Shown: positions 34,920-47,860, counted from the first letter of the stretch. The stretch: DNA of 64,000 nt from Ceratorhiza oryzae-sativae (GCA_030998015.1 JARWMV010000241.1:1178001-1242000), one strand, 5' to 3'. The notes: a model not told the origin generated them from the sequence alone. Numbers and translations: made by a program.

Positions 34920-36615
34920 CTAGGCCATGTTTGCATAATTGGTAGTGGTAATGGAGGTTTCGAAATCGCTATTCACTCCAATAGCTGAGGAAGATGAAGT
35001 GAGCTCGGGGCGACAAATATGTTCTTGAGTCAACTCACTGATGTAGGCCAAGATACCGTCCATCTCGTTCTGACCCAATAGTTCCGTCCTTAAAAGCATC
35101 CTCAGGTCGGATAATTTATATTCGCTGAAACGAATACTCACGAGGCATAGGCATTGTATCCATCAGCATTTTCACTGTCAAGGATCGAATCGTCGATATT
35201 ATAAGTACGGTTCTGGTTCGTGTTGGCGTATACGCCTTGAGTAACAATTTTGTTATTCAGTTCGTCATCGAAAAAGATCTGCCCGATGTGTCGGACTTGT
35301 CCTGCGTGGCTGACAATCGAACCATTAGTCGCCACCGAATAATTGGTATGGACCATTGTGTGGATATGAACGGTACGGCCGGAATCTGAGAATCAAATAA
35401 GATAGAAAGCCAAAGAGAATCTGAACAATTTGCACTTACAGTAGCCAGGGTACGTGGTGATAAATTCAACCATGCCTTCAGAGTTTGTTGCGTATCCTCC
35501 GCGCAAGAAAGTCACTGTGATTCAAATAAGTAATAGTACTCATCGTTGATCCAACTGAACATACACTGATCGGTCATGCCAGTTGACCCTGCCCCGCCGC
35601 CTCCAGGAGCACCGGTAGGGGCCGGGGCGGAACTGTTGGTCGCGGTAGCAATGATCATAGAGCTAGTGTTGTTTGCCCCGCCTGGGCTGCCGCTCGGGGG
35701 AGTGCCAAGTGAGGCGGTCGTGAACCCAGAGTAGGATCCAGTAGACTAAACGCCGCATACATTGAGTTCAATTCACATGGGAAATGACGCTACACTTACG
35801 TTGCAATGCCAGATCTCCACCAGAGCTTCCTCGAGAGGAGTGCAAGTCGTGACATCCATAACACCGATATCAAGAATCAGCTCGACACCGGCTTGATCCT
35901 CGCGGATATCTTGACGAAGCAGCTCGTTGTTAACAAAGTATGGCCCTTCGGTGACCTCGGGAGCAGTCACGCATGTGGACTGTACCAGAGATCAGTACGA
36001 TGACGAATAAAAGCACAGGTCACGCTCACATTTTGAATCGTTGTATAAGTAGGGTTGTTCGCCGAGGCCGTCGAAGTTGCAACCCCGCTACTGGGTGAGA
36101 TCGTGGTAGCGACAACACTCGATGTGATGCCAGTGGCGATTGAAGTTGGGGCTGAACGTGTAGAGTTCAGTGGGTGAGCAGCGTGGTTCCCGGGGTGCCC
36201 GTGTCCATATTCAGGTCCTGGCTGGCCATGTCCGCGTTGCTGCCCGTCTTGACGAGCGAAATGACGGCCATTGAGAGCGCAATACGAGTATCGCGCCTGG
36301 ATAACGTAGCGCGTTTTGCCTGTTCACAGATTCGTTACTTTAGGTCGCTAGAAAGGTAGCGACAGACACGAACCTTTCGTTTGGCGTTGAACTCTGCAAT
36401 CTGCGGAGCACAGTTGCGAGCGACAAGGTGCCGCTTGTTCGCTTGCAGCTGGCGAGCATTCAGTTCAGCCCGGGGTAGGGCGTGTGCTTCACCCGGATGT
36501 CCTACGAAGGGCTTAGCACTTCGTCGGGTACGATAATGAACCAAGGCATACCAGAAGTGACGGTCGCCACGGCGGCCAAGCCAACTGCAACGATGGCGAA
36601 TGTTTTAGAGAGCAT
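34920..36615 (-). CDS. Secreted intradiol ring-cleavage dioxygenase, copy 2
   Basis: Non-haem Fe(III) enzyme family that opens catechol-type rings between the hydroxyls, linked to lignin-derived aromatics. Exon 1 encodes a signal peptide, MLSKTFAIVAVGLAAVATVT. Then come the fungal pro-region (HPGEAHALPRAELNARQ, HLVARNCAPQIAEFNAKRK), a Thr/Ser-rich part, CVTAPEVTEGPYFVNNELLR, QDIREDQAGVELILDIGVMD, EALVEIWHCN, STGSYSGF, DQLTFLRGGYATNSEGMVEF, YPGYYSGRTVHIHTMVHTN and HAGQVRHIGQIFFDDELNN. The four expected iron ligands (Tyr in SYSG, Tyr in YYSGR, both His in HIH) are visible. About seven introns of about 50 nt interrupt it. The C-terminal exon limits near 35.0-35.1 kb are uncertain. The whole gene reads through without an obvious frame break, unlike copy 1, 2.2 kb downstream on the same strand. 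Confidence 0.87.
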
Positions 36616-38746
36616 GTTGATCGCTGCTGAAGGTGGATATGGGGTGTTGATGGACAAACTGGAGAAAGCAAATGTTGATGCTTGCTTAGGGGGACGTTCA
36701 TACTGGCTTTTATACGACTAAATAGCGTACCTTCGTTCGCACCAAGTCTAGATGTTCCCGGGCAATGCCATTATCCTCAGCCGTCTAGGGGACACGCGCT
36801 ATGACGGAAATAAAATATTCCGAGAAATCGAGGATCCTACGTTCGTCGTGACCTCGATACACAGGTTCAAACGCGTCAGGAACTCCCGCGTGAAGTTGCC
36901 CGCAGCATTGCTATGGCCTAGCACAGGCCCAATCACAACCCCGCAGTAACGACCGGTTGTTCGCCAAGCCAGAGGAAGCATCTGTAGGAGAATCTAATGG
37001 GATCATCGAGAACACCGCTCTAAAAATGAATATGATATAGAACTTCGTTATTTGCCGGCTGACTGCGCTTGATATCGCGACTGCGAGAATTTGATTATAA
37101 AGACCGACTCGGTCGGCTAAGTCCGTAATGAAGGTAAGATATTTTGACAACGCATCGCTTAGAGTAATCTCGACCAACCTTCCAAGTAGGGCTGTACTGT
37201 AAGGGACCATAGTGATCGTGAACCGCGATTAGACGCTTCTTCAGCTTTAATGTTCGGCCAGTATGTTTGGCTTAGAAGAGTTGAATGGCCGATGTTAATT
37301 GCTTGGAACTGAGGCATAGACGGTTTTGAATTGCGGTTGAGGTTGAAGGGTCGGCGTTTACCCAACTGGGACAAATGCTCACAAACGGCACTGGAGAGCG
37401 CTCACGAGACGCGAATGAACTATACCAGTCGCAAGACGGAAACGGGATACATATTATGGGAAAATTGTGGACGCAATATACTCCCACGTCTAGAATTTGG
37501 CTCCCACTCATCCCCTCTTGGAGCCTGAAGTCACTTCATACGCGCGACGATCAAATTCCTGAAAAAATGTGAAGTAATTGTCCTATGAACTGCTCTCTCA
37601 TAGTCAAATCGGGCTCCGCTCACAAGCTCACCACCTGCTCGTGGGTTATATCTATTATCAAGACAACTCATGAGTGCTGAGGATTGCGTCCTTGTGATAG
37701 CTCTTGAGAATAGGTATCACTCAGAAACGCTAGTCGAGACGTGGAGTACTCGTTGATCTTTGCGCGGCACTTAACGTAGGTTTGCCCGGGTTGTTGGTGT
37801 GCTTGAAACTCGGCCGACCAAATTCTTGCCTCCAAATTGCGCCAGCCTTAATGCCGCGGAAATATACGACCCCGAGTATTCCAGCCACACCAAGCACGTG
37901 GAATTGTGATATATCAGGTCTCTTTGTTTTCTTCTTTTTCAATAACCAACTTGCCTGTCAATCTCCGCTGGTCCGCCCCGCCTCCGAAGTGTGTCTTCAC
38001 CAGACAGACTGGGGACCCGCGTTATGCTACTTATTGATCTCACTGGGCTAGATGGTTACTCTTCCTCTCCGGCAAAGCCAAGCTATGGACGCCATATGTT
38101 CAGCTCATATGAGCTCCGGGCCGCACACTATCCATCCACACGCAAAGATGGACCACGAAGAATGGTTGTATTGGAAGACCGGCCAGGGGAATAGGTGCGA
38201 AACATACCTCAATATGTGGTAACTGTATGCTTAGCTCTTGCGTTCACATTCGTGTTGATATCTTTCGACGGGAGAGTTCGGGAATTGCTATTGTTTGCAG
38301 CGTGGATTTGCCGTACGGACGAAGTGATCCATAGGTCTGCGAAATAGTCTGCCGGTCGGGTGGCCTGTGTGCTCAGCTTGACGATCGTATTAGTCAGCAG
38401 GTCACATGCCGGTCTGTATGTGCCCGAACTCCCCCCTGTCCATCACTTTCGGAGGGCGATAAAGAATTGTTTCGGAGGATGCATCGTGTGCAGGAGATTT
38501 CCGGAAAATGCCCGTGCGGCGAGGTGCGGCGGCGCCGCGTTTTTCAGGCCCTATCTCCCTCTCCCAGCTTGCCACGGCATACCCGCATTTTGATATCGTT
38601 TAGGCTTTTCCCCCCAACGCGTGGGACCCTGTTATAAATCGCCCCCACAAATCCACCTGGCCCCACTTGCTCCACTCCCCATCTCCGATACGGCCTCCTT
38701 AGACACTGATCGGCATGTGGGTTCAATTGATCCCAGTCCCAGCTCG
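36616..38746. other. Spacer
   Basis: Minus ORFs at 36911-37210 (99 codons, with a hydrophobic QITKFYIIFIFRAVFSMI) and 37730-37942 (HVLGVAGILGVVYFRGIKAG) could be remnants of one membrane-protein gene, but I could not join them. Nothing else stands out until the F-box gene. Confidence 0.35.
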
Positions 38747-40084
38747 ATGAACTCATGCTGCATTATCCATAGGCATTTCGCGCTTTCATCCCCGGACATT
38801 ATTGCTGCAATATTCGCGAACCTAGACCAGTCTGACCTCGCTCGCGCGCTCCGTGTTTGCCGGCTATGGAATGAATGGTCGGATGCCCTCTGGAAGAGCA
38901 TGTCCAGCCTCAGCCCCCTCATTCGCGTCGCCTTTCCGTTCGTTTTCACCAATGACGACGAAGGCTATGTGAGTACAAGCATTCTCGCGAAAAGCGCGTT
39001 TCTCACACTCTCCGACGCATAAAAGATCCAAGGAGTACCAATCTACCAAATAAACCAGAACAAATTCGTTGAAATTGCCAAGTCTCTTCGACAGATCGAC
39101 GGCTTTCATAACCCTTCTAAATCCTTTTTCCACGACTATAACCCTGATATCCTACGTCGTTTACTGGATGTCTGTGAAGTGAGCAGTCCTTTGTTCCCAA
39201 AGCTCACGTTCTTGAGGACACAGTGCCGCAACGATGCCGAGCTATTAGGTGTCTTGCCCCTCCTGAGCTCCTCTTTGCGCTTTTTTGAGGTCGCAGTTCA
39301 CCACTCTGCCGTCGACTTTATGTCCGAGCTCCTCGATGGAATCCTGGAGCATGCGACAAATCTCGAGTGTCTCGACATCTCGTGTCAACCTCGTGCCGCT
39401 AAACCGTCAAACGATGATCTGCCCCTCCAAAGGGAATTAGATTCCTACGTCTACATCCCTCATATTGGGACCACTCTCTTTGCGCTTTCTTCGACCCTAC
39501 GTACCCTTAGCATCCCGGGTTCATGCATGTCCATCGACACTTTTATCGCTCTTGCACAACTCCCTCTCCTTCAGTCTCTCACTTTCTCCGGGCCATGGTT
39601 TTCCGAAATCCATGGTGACGAGTGGCCCGAATTCGGCTCAACTCCCCCTTCCTTTCCAGCACTCCAGAAAGTTTCCCTCTCCTGTCCACTCTCAGCCGCA
39701 ACTCGGCTCTTATCCGCCATGCCGGATTCGGCTCCGATCTCCCATGTCCAAGTAGACTCGCCAAACTCAGATCCGGAGGCGGATTTGTCAGAGTTAAGCA
39801 TGGTACTTGCTCGGTTCCGTGTGTCCTTGTGCTCCATTGTCCTGAAAAAGCCTCGGGGCGCTGAGGAAGAGATAGTCCCCAGATGGACTGCCGCTTTCGG
39901 TCCGCTGGTGGAGTGCGCGGTATTAGAAGAGCTGGCGCTCGATATGCCGATAGGCTTTTCAGCTGCTGAGGCCCAAACAGTCTCATCCCGATTCCGAGAG
40001 CTCAGGTCGCTACGATTGCCCAAGTCAGTACTGTCATCGGGTGCGGCAGCGGCATTTTCGAATAGAAAGGCCTCCGCGAGCTAG
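38747..40084 (+). CDS. F-box protein with leucine-rich repeats
   Basis: Substrate adaptor type for SCF ubiquitin ligases. The N-terminus gives ALSSPDIIAAIFANLDQSDL, then ARALRVCRLWNEWSDALWKS, a standard F-box (Pro-Asp-Ile-Ile...Leu...Asp-Leu...Val-Cys-xx-Trp). One intron (about 38968-39025, GTGAGT to AAAAG) is removed, after which the frame stays open to 40084. The rest has irregular leucine-rich repeats: LPLLSSSLRFFEVAV, ATNLECLDISCQP, STLRTLSIPGSCM, LLQSLTFSGPW and RELRSLRLPKS. Just past the stop, another frame reads KGLRELELPTSAHGEP, so the real C-terminus probably continues through a further intron or a lost base near 40020-40065. Large F-box/LRR families are usual in Agaricomycetes; the target is unknown. 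Confidence 0.8.
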
Positions 40085-43000
40085 AGCTCCCAACTAGCGC
40101 TCACGGAGAGCCCCACGCTGTATTGGACAGCTTTGACCCAACACCCGGTCCATCAGTTGTTGCCTCCAACTGAATGTAGGCGCTTTTTTTGCCTGACCTC
40201 TAACTTTAGTTTCCATTCAGTCCGAGCGTTTTCCTTGCGGGTGAAGAGTTTTAGATCACATCTCGGACCATCGAGAAGCACCACGCAAGCTGGAGAGACG
40301 CTCTTCCATGCGCGAAGCCTTTAGACCTGCCTGATGTGGGCTGCGTATTTTTTATATATTGATTTCGGAAATTGGGCGTGGGATTGGTGAATTCTACGAT
40401 AGATAGCTAGATACGGCTTCTTGTAGCTACAGGGATATTACATACAGGTCTAATGGCGTCAGCGGCGTGTATTTGCTACCATCATAAGCCAACTATTTCA
40501 ATCCGCCAACAGGCTGGGTTCGATTAGGTTAATCCGAATGGCAAGCCGATTCCATCCGGGATATATAATTGTCTACTTCTCGTGGAAACGTTCGTCAACT
40601 CCCCTCCCCCCCTCCCCCGGTTGTTCCCTGGCTAGCTTGAATCCTGTGTTGCTTCGGCGCAGACATCGCGCCGGCTTCCGTTCACGACAGGCACTTCAAT
40701 CCTGCAAACTCCTTACAAAACGCCTCATGGCTCTTGTTCAGACCTGGTGGCCGGGGCCCGGCCCTTGGCCATGCTAAGTATTGACAACACGCTAGCTTTG
40801 CTTTCGTTATCGGATTGGAGATAACTCTGCCTTCATTTACCCAAGTTATAGTAGAGTCTGTCCTCTGCCTGTCTTGTCTTCGGCTCATGCTTTCTCCCTC
40901 TGGACTTTTACGCTATTCCTGGCTGCTCCTTGCCCTGGTGGCTTAATATCCAACTCCGTTACGTACATAAGAGGCTGGATGTGCGCCCGTGCCGACCTTC
41001 TTGAATGGTTCCATCGTTTCTCGCTTTGCCCTACGGACTTTAGGAACACGACTTGCATGGGGGAGTTTTCTTTTTGGCCGGCTTTACGTATAACCCGCCA
41101 ACCTCGGGCACTTCGGCCAACGCAGCATACCCTCCTTCAAGAGACCTACTTACAGATTGCTCTGCCATTTTGTGGCGCATATTGTCAACGCGCGGATCAA
41201 TTCACTGGATAGGAACATCAGCATTAATATGAAGGGCCAGTTCCATGACGCTTGCCCTTGACTATTGCATCACCACCACCAAATTTATTCCAGCTTCGAC
41301 TACACTATGATTTACACACATCTCGATTCACGTCTTTTTTAAGGCGACCCTTGCAGAGCTTGCTCCCCGAAAACCTTCAGCCTTTTTATGTATTCGAAAT
41401 GAAATTCGGTCTAGCTCTCGCTTCCACGCTTAGTGACTTTTCGTTCCGGAACTTTACTTGAGGTATTATAACATTGCTCCCGCGCCGAAACAGGTCCTTG
41501 TCCGACCCGTAGCTCAAGGTACACCTCAGGGTTTGAAGCATCAGTGGCCATGAAACTCGATCAAAGAATACATATAGAAACGTCTGATATGCTAACTTTG
41601 TCGGCATGCCGCATACATACCATCCGCCCGATTTCGAACAGGAGTTGTCGTGAGCTGAACTGCGTTCACAAAGCGGCTAGGTTTCGCACAGACGAGCGAC
41701 AGCTAACCGCATGCGTATTGATACTGGAAAATCTTAAGGCTATACGATATTCTCGAGGACAATGAAATGTTCGCGCATATCGCGATCATGTTTTGTCCTT
41801 GGGAGCCCAAGCAACACGCATGATCATACATTCTACCTTGTGTCTACCAATACATTCGAAGTACACAATAGCTTATCGAATCAGACGCATTAGGTTTTTA
41901 TGCTAAGAGGTCGCATCAGAAACCAATATATGCGAGACTTGGAGTAGCCTACAGAGAAAACGTTCTTCTTAACTCAGACAAGGGAGGTCGAACGAGCCAC
42001 ACAACAGCCCGGCCCGTACACAAATGTATGGCTCATTATCCTTCTATACTTACAAGGTCCTAACTTCTCCAGTGCTCATCCGTGATACAGCTCGTCCAAC
42101 CGCTGCTGTGCTTTTCCGAGCAACTGGCTCCGGTGCTCGTGCAGGTGATTCACACCGCCGATGTTCAGGCGGTCTGAGCACCGTGTAAAATCGCTGGTAA
42201 TAGCAGGCTTGATACTCAAGACCCCGCGACTGATATGTGAAACTTGCATGCAGTGTGCGTTGGGTGTCTGAGTTGCAAGCCTGCTTAAAGTATTATTTAG
42301 GACACAGGTGCGGTACAGAGCGTATAGTTTCCAAGCTCAAGTGAAAAGACATATCGCTCCAATTGCTTCATATAATAACTGATTGGTCGGCTTACCTGTG
42401 CAGTTTGGCTTATTATCTTTAGGGCCATACGGCATACAAAGAACCAACCAATTCCTTTGGCTTTATTTGGAGTGGCGTGGCACAGCCCCCGTTAGCCACG
42501 ACCCTAGCCACGATGTCAGTCGAGGAGGAAACACCATTCGATCAGTACGAAAAATTAGAATAAATGGCGGATATTTATTTAGTTTTTCCCGGGACCATCA
42601 CTAATCTCGTTCACAGATACGAATCGTCGGGAAGATTCCCCCCACGCCCCTACGCCTCGCGAAGCACAAGCATGGGGAAGAAATCTCAAGCTTAAAATGG
42701 TGGGATCTAATTTATGTGCAATCAACGTGGCCATGTCACGTGTGGCGGCGATGTACGCGGTTGGTCGTCTGATGGGCACGATACGTCAACAGTTCAATGC
42801 ATCAGTGATCCGTGCAGAAATGGACACTCTGCGCTCCAGAAACGAGGCTTCAATTTCAGCAGAGGATATAGAGACGGAAAGAAGAAATGGGCGGTAAAGA
42901 GAGGGTTGATCAAGTGGGTTTTAGAACTGTCGTTCGCATTGAGATCTAATTTTTTGATTTATGTCAGTTGGTAAAGGAAAATGGACATGAGGCTGCAGCA

Positions 43001-43867
43001 GCTCGACGTCAAACTCCCCACTGCCGTTATCTATAACAGCTCTACTAAAAATGGTTGTACATCGGTAACCAACCCGTATACTGGCGCGAGGCCCGTGAAG
43101 AGACTAAACGCAATGGAATGCTTCGGTTTGACCTGGAAGGACCCCCTAATGCCACAGGGTGTTTCAGACTTGACCAATTTTATACACCGTTTTGGCGCAG
43201 TTTAATCCTTGAGCTGACAAGTCCAGTAACATTTCCCGATGTTGGACGCTGGTATCTTTACATCGGCGTGTCCAAGTGGCTATGACCTCGCTATGCGTTC
43301 ATGCAACAAACGGATATAATTGGGTACACCTGTAGCCATGGTTCAAATAGCCTTGATACTCAGCTCTGTATTTTAAACGCACAGCACCATGCCACAAGAC
43401 TCTTGATTCCGGAGTCCGAATGCTGTCCCGCTGGGGAGGAATGTGGTGAACCACCACTGGAGAGGCATGTAAAATCGGTTCAAGCCTACCTATAACGGTT
43501 AATACCTTCGACTGTGGTGCCTTTCACTTGCATCCGCGGCGCTTTTCACACCTGCGTGGGCTTTTTCATCCCTGTTCGAGGCTGCCAATCCTTGTCCCAG
43601 TTGGTACAACACCTGTGACCAATATAACGCACCCTTGCAACTATGCTATCCCTGCTAATACCATGGCGGCAGACAGGCTGAGCAAAGGGTCCGCTGTGAT
43701 TTAGTACTCGGATGCTGCTGCCGAGAAAAGTCAGGACACCCCACTTTATTGGTTTCTCCGGGTACATTGCGGCCCAGTTATTTCATATTGAGCCTGGACC
43801 TATTATCTCCTCACAGCACAAAGTTATGTACATTCCCCGAGCGTATATGCGCGTCAATACAACGTGC
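40085..43867. other. Gene-poor spacer with one possible decayed gene
   Basis: At 42714-43285 two plus-strand stretches look more protein-like than their surroundings: GHVTCGGDVRGWSSDGHDTS with CISDPCRNGHS, and, in a second frame, QPVYWREAREETKRNGMLRF with LDQFYTPFWRSLILEL and VGRWYLYIGVSKWL. They could belong to one broken gene, but I do not recognise the family. The rest of the interval holds no supported feature. Confidence 0.3.
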
Positions 43868-45129
43868 TTAGATTTTCGTCGCATGTATACAATATGTCTT
43901 AAGGAAAACGCAATTTTCATGCTGACTTCGCTCCCTAATTGAGTCCTCTATGAGAGCCTCCGCCTCTTTGTCTGCTACTCCAGCGTCCTTCAATATACCG
44001 AACATATCCCGAATCGACCTATCCACGAAGTGCCTCAAGTACGGCGCGAGGTTTCGATCGGTATGGTCCATACACGGAAATCCGTCATGTGGATACAGAG
44101 GTTGCGATCGTGCGGTGGAGTGTATGTCCTTGAACCCTTTTTGGCTCTTGTCCCATAAATCAGACTGTGGTGCCAGCCACTGCGGAAGTTTTTCACATGT
44201 CTCTGGATCAATGCCTATATCACCTAGGCGCTGGCGCACAAGATCGAGCAGATGGCGCGCTCGAGAAGGCCCCTCGCGAGCAGGTCGTGTTACGTCCTCG
44301 GGATCCCACGATTGTGGGCTAAAGTCGATAATTTGTATAAGTCCGCCTGGCCTAAGGACGCGATATGCCTCACGAACTAAGCTACGGTAATCTTTGACCT
44401 TGACGATATCATGAAACACGTCAAGATTGAGTATTGATTGGGTGATACTTACCAGTTCCACGATGTAGTTTAAAAACACTACATCTTGCGACCCGTCTTC
44501 CAATAACAATCCCTCCGTGTAGTCGTAGACCTCGAATATTACGTTATGGAGTGGAAGATGGGGTACCAGTGGAACGATGTCTAATGTACGAAATTGAACA
44601 TGAGGAAGTTCCGTGGCTAACGATTGTATCCTTAATTCAAGGTCAGTCTAACAATCTACAGAGGAATGAGCGGGATTGAAATGCCGAACTCACCAGATCC
44701 CAGTTTTGGTTCCCAGTTCGAGTGCGTGACGTTTTCTTCCATCAATGGGAGCAAGCATTTCTACGGCAGGGCCAGGACAGTAACTACCAAATAGTGATTT
44801 AATCATTAGGTGTCTGAAAGCATGTCGTTTAATGTTATCTGATGGGAACCATTTCGCGACGTTTTTGCTCGCTGGTTGTTGGCGCCCATAGTGTGCAATG
44901 AAAAAGCCTGGATCCGATGGGGGTTGGAAGATGTTCATCGACCTTCTAAACTATGAATTTTTTGACAATAGTACTAACCAGGTAACTCGTCCGACTCGAT
45001 CGTCGTGCCGGACGCCATAGACTCTTCATCCGAGTAAATGGTAGACGGGGGACGATCCGATTCTGGACTGGGCACGACATGATAGATTACTGCCTCGGAT
45101 TCTGTATCGTAATAGGCGAAGATGCCCAT
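43868..45129 (-). CDS. SAM-dependent methyltransferase (class I)
   Basis: Fungal methyltransferase of the broad LaeA/secondary-metabolite-associated type. The first exon from 45129 gives MGIFAYYDTESEAVIYHVVP and an acidic SDEESMASGT stretch. Then come IAHYGRQQPASKN, PAVEMLAPIDGRKRHALELG (motif I, normally LDLGTGTG; here ELGTKTGIW), LPHVQFRTLDIVPLVPHLP, LLLEDGSQDVVFLNYIVEL (motif IV area), VKDYRSLVREAYRVLRPGGL (motif post-III) and IQIIDFSPQSWDPED. The C-terminus is a helical cap ending YCIHATKI. Motif I has Lys in place of one glycine-loop residue, so cofactor binding may be altered. The first junction (near 44978) does not join in frame, needing one base more. The UGT genes next door suggest a shared small-molecule tailoring role, which is inference. 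Confidence 0.84.
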
Positions 45130-45759
45130 TGTTAGTGCTCAAAGTATGGTGACGGTAGAGAAAGCATCAAAAGGCTCGTAAACGGGGGATGCTCCGAGAC
45201 ATTCCAATTACCTGGCTACCTGCGAATGCTCGCGAGGAACCCTGGGGAGGAGATCCCAGGCGGTCCATAAAACAGTAGCGCTTGGCAGCGGCGGCATATC
45301 ATACTTACCATATAAGGCTAGTGTAGAGTTTTGCTTCAGTCACGGCGCCGATGTCAGGCGGTGATCCATCAAGGTACGAGTTGAAATTGAGATAAAGTGC
45401 TGTCAAACAGGTCTCTTGGGCTGTGACCCAACGGTTGTCATGGTGTGGTCACTGTGGATTCCGAGGTGGGTGGGGTCGTGATGATGATGAAATCTATAAT
45501 TTGTATACCGCTAGCAGTCTCACAAAGAGCCAAGGCGCGGTCCCGGCAGAATCACGAAAGAAAAAACCGGGCAACACCCTGCACCGGGGGTACAGGGAAA
45601 GAGATTGTAGTGCTAGGAGCGAGTCAAGTCCGAGCGAGACGCCAGAGGCGAGTCACGTGGGGGAGGTGTAACATTATGGCAAGGCACAGAGAGCGCGGCG
45701 TCCGAGACACAAGACGAAAGGAAGAGGAGAAGAGATAGAAGACGCCTGGAGCGTGAATT
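45130..45759. other. Spacer with promoter of the methyltransferase gene
   Basis: No gene recognised. The right part (about 45.5-45.75 kb) is purine-rich on the plus strand and leads into the retrotransposon remnant. Confidence 0.4.
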
Positions 45760-46062
45760 TTAACCGAACGGGTTGTTCTGTTTGGTGAAGGCATTTGTGT
45801 GTTCGAGGAAAACAATGAGTTTCTCAATGCCTTTGGTCGAGCCAAGAATCTCGGGGAGTGTGAGTACATCTCCGCGTTCTGTAACAAAGAGGTGATGGAA
45901 GTCAGCGTAGTTTGGGCACTCTAGGAGTATGTGTTCTCGAGTTTGGAGGCGTTCGCCGCATGGGCATGGTGGGTGGGGTCGGACAGCTGGTGGCCGACCG
46001 GAAGTCAAAATGAAATAGCAGGAATCAGGCTTCATGATCTTTGCACAAGGTGACACTGACAT
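45760..46062 (-). mobile_element. Remnant of a non-LTR retrotransposon C-terminus
   Basis: The minus strand encodes RPHPPCPCGERLQTREHILL, ECPNYADFHHLF, LPEILGSTKGIEKLIVFLEH and TNAFTKQNNPFG, then stop at 45760. The Cys-rich knuckle CPCGE-xxQT-x(1)-EH-x(2)-x-ECP followed by an ILG(S/T) helix is the usual end of fungal LINE ORF2 proteins, after the RNase H domain. Only about 100 residues remain; reverse transcriptase is absent, so this is a 5'-truncated copy. It abuts the end of the UGT pseudogene. Confidence 0.65.
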
Positions 46063-47277
46063 AATCTAATCAGCTTTCCAAGCCGTCCGAGCGCCACATC
46101 TCCGTTCCCTCTCACACCGATCGAGTCCCGTATGACCCACCCAAACGTCTTCAGATTGGTCAGTTGTTGCTAACTTCGAACACCTTTAGACATTCTTAAT
46201 TACATCCGCAATTTCTTTTCGCGCTGCTGCGTCTGTGCCGATTACGTGCGCGCCCAGATATGTCTTACCTTCAGCCTGGACCAGCCCGGGCTTGAGTGAA
46301 TCCAAATCCGCAGCCATGCTGAACTGCGACTCCTGCTGCGTTTGTAAGCTGATCGCCCTGCATACCGCCGCATGTTGGGTCGTATCATAACAGCGACAAG
46401 AACCCATACGGCGAAAGGCCAAAATATGATCGGTATCTCGCGTGTAATCGCCTCGGCCATGGTATTCCGTCCACCATTTGACACTATGTAGTGGGTAGCC
46501 TAAGGTAACATCTCCTTGTTCACTACTCGTGAAGATGTCGACATGAAACACATACTGGGTGTTCAAGTAGCTTCGCCTGACTCGCCCTCTTTGGGAATAT
46601 CGCCTTTCTCTCCCTCGTCAACTGTCCCAAGTTTGGTTCACCCATCTCCGCGTGTTCCACACGCAAAGAGAACACAAGCCTAAAACCATGAGCCATAAAT
46701 AACTTCAATCGGGATATCCAGGTGCCAGGCAGAATCTGCCAGCGGGAAGAACATGGTCCCAGGTGTCATGTATACGACTGAATGTGGACAGAGATCTTCA
46801 TATGCCTTGTCAAGGAATTCACTTTTTGTGTCTAGCTCAACACGTGGCATCGGTGGGAGGTCGAAATTCGATCCACCGGATAAGAGAACGACCGGCTTCG
46901 CGAAGGTTGTTGTGCAAGCTTGAGCAGCGATAGCACGAAGACGTTGGCAAAATACGCAAACCATCTCATGAGTTTTGCTGCTCAGGGGATCCCTATCTCA
47001 TCACGCATCTTATTCCAACGCTTCTCAAGTTGAGTGGAAAGTGGCAACATAGCCGGCATGACCTGAGGGATTTGCTCGCACTCATAGCACGGGGGAGGCC
47101 GGGAACGCAGACTAGCCCACGAGAAACTACCTGGTATTCAGTTAGCTCATTGCTCGACCTTTGTTGTTTGGCAGAACTAACCTGATGAAAGATATGCTCA
47201 ACGGAGGTTTCGTTGTCCAGCTGTTGCTGATCAAGCCTCGCTCCAATAGTGCCCCAAACTCTACTGACTCTGAGGCC
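46063..47277 (-). pseudogene. UDP-glycosyltransferase pseudogene, 5'-truncated
   Basis: Paralog of the gene at 49158-51038. Order on the minus strand: NETSVEHIFHQ, CEQIPQVMPAMLPLS, EKRWNKMRDEIG, AAQACTTTFAKPVVLL, SEFLDKAYEDLCPHSVVYMT, HGFRLVFSLRVEHAEMG, ERKAIFPKRASQAKLLEHP, SNGGRNTMAEAITREIPIIF and GTDAAARKEIADVIKNV. The C-terminal helix is still legible past the stop as VALGRLGKLIRL but contains a TAG and a frame change. The N-terminal half (acceptor-binding lobe) is missing. The donor-site motif has SNGGRN where active enzymes have HGGWN. Truncation plus several lesions make loss of function likely. It probably arose by tandem duplication, then insertion of a LINE fragment at its end. Confidence 0.8.
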
Positions 47278-47339
47278 ACTGGTTGCGCGCGTGTAATAGT
47301 AGTGAATGTGTCATAATATATATATGATTTCAGCCGATT

Positions 47340-47490
47340 TGGTCGGAATGCCGGTATGGGTGGGGGACGCGAGCGCGCCAGCGTGACCGGCGACCTCGAG
47401 CTGCAACAGAGACTAGCTGGCCGATCTAGGAGTCACGTGTCGACAAGTGCCAGTATACTGCACTGGCGAGAGAAGGACGTCGGTCACGGT
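47340..47490. repeat. Diverged copy of the CaaX-array spacer repeat
   Basis: GGGACGCGAGCGCGCCAGCG with the following tract resembles 53595-53650, 55115-55170 and 56935-56990 in the CaaX gene array (gagcgc...c..ga...gagc pattern). The spacer element thus also occurs 5 kb outside the array, without a CaaX gene. Confidence 0.4.
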
Positions 47491-47860
47491 CACAGTCGGG
47501 GCCGACGCGACGACACGAGTTTCCTAATATGGAGATATGAATCGAGGTTAAAAATGGTTGCCATAAGTACAAAATCTCATCTGTAGCCGCTAGGCCAACA
47601 GGCTTTCCCGACAGTCGTGAAGAACGCCTAACGGTTTGGTCCGACCGAATGGCAGCTACGACCCGTGGAGGTGGCAGCACCGGTATGGCGCCATCGCGTT
47701 GCTCATTCTCACTCAGCCAATACACAAATATATGGTTAGCACATGATAATGTCCCACTATCTAAGCATGCTTCTGAGTGCTATCCAGATGCCGATAGCAC
47801 CAGTAGCCCAGGCTCCTATGGATCTAGTGAGTACTCAGATGCATACTTGGACCTGCAGGG

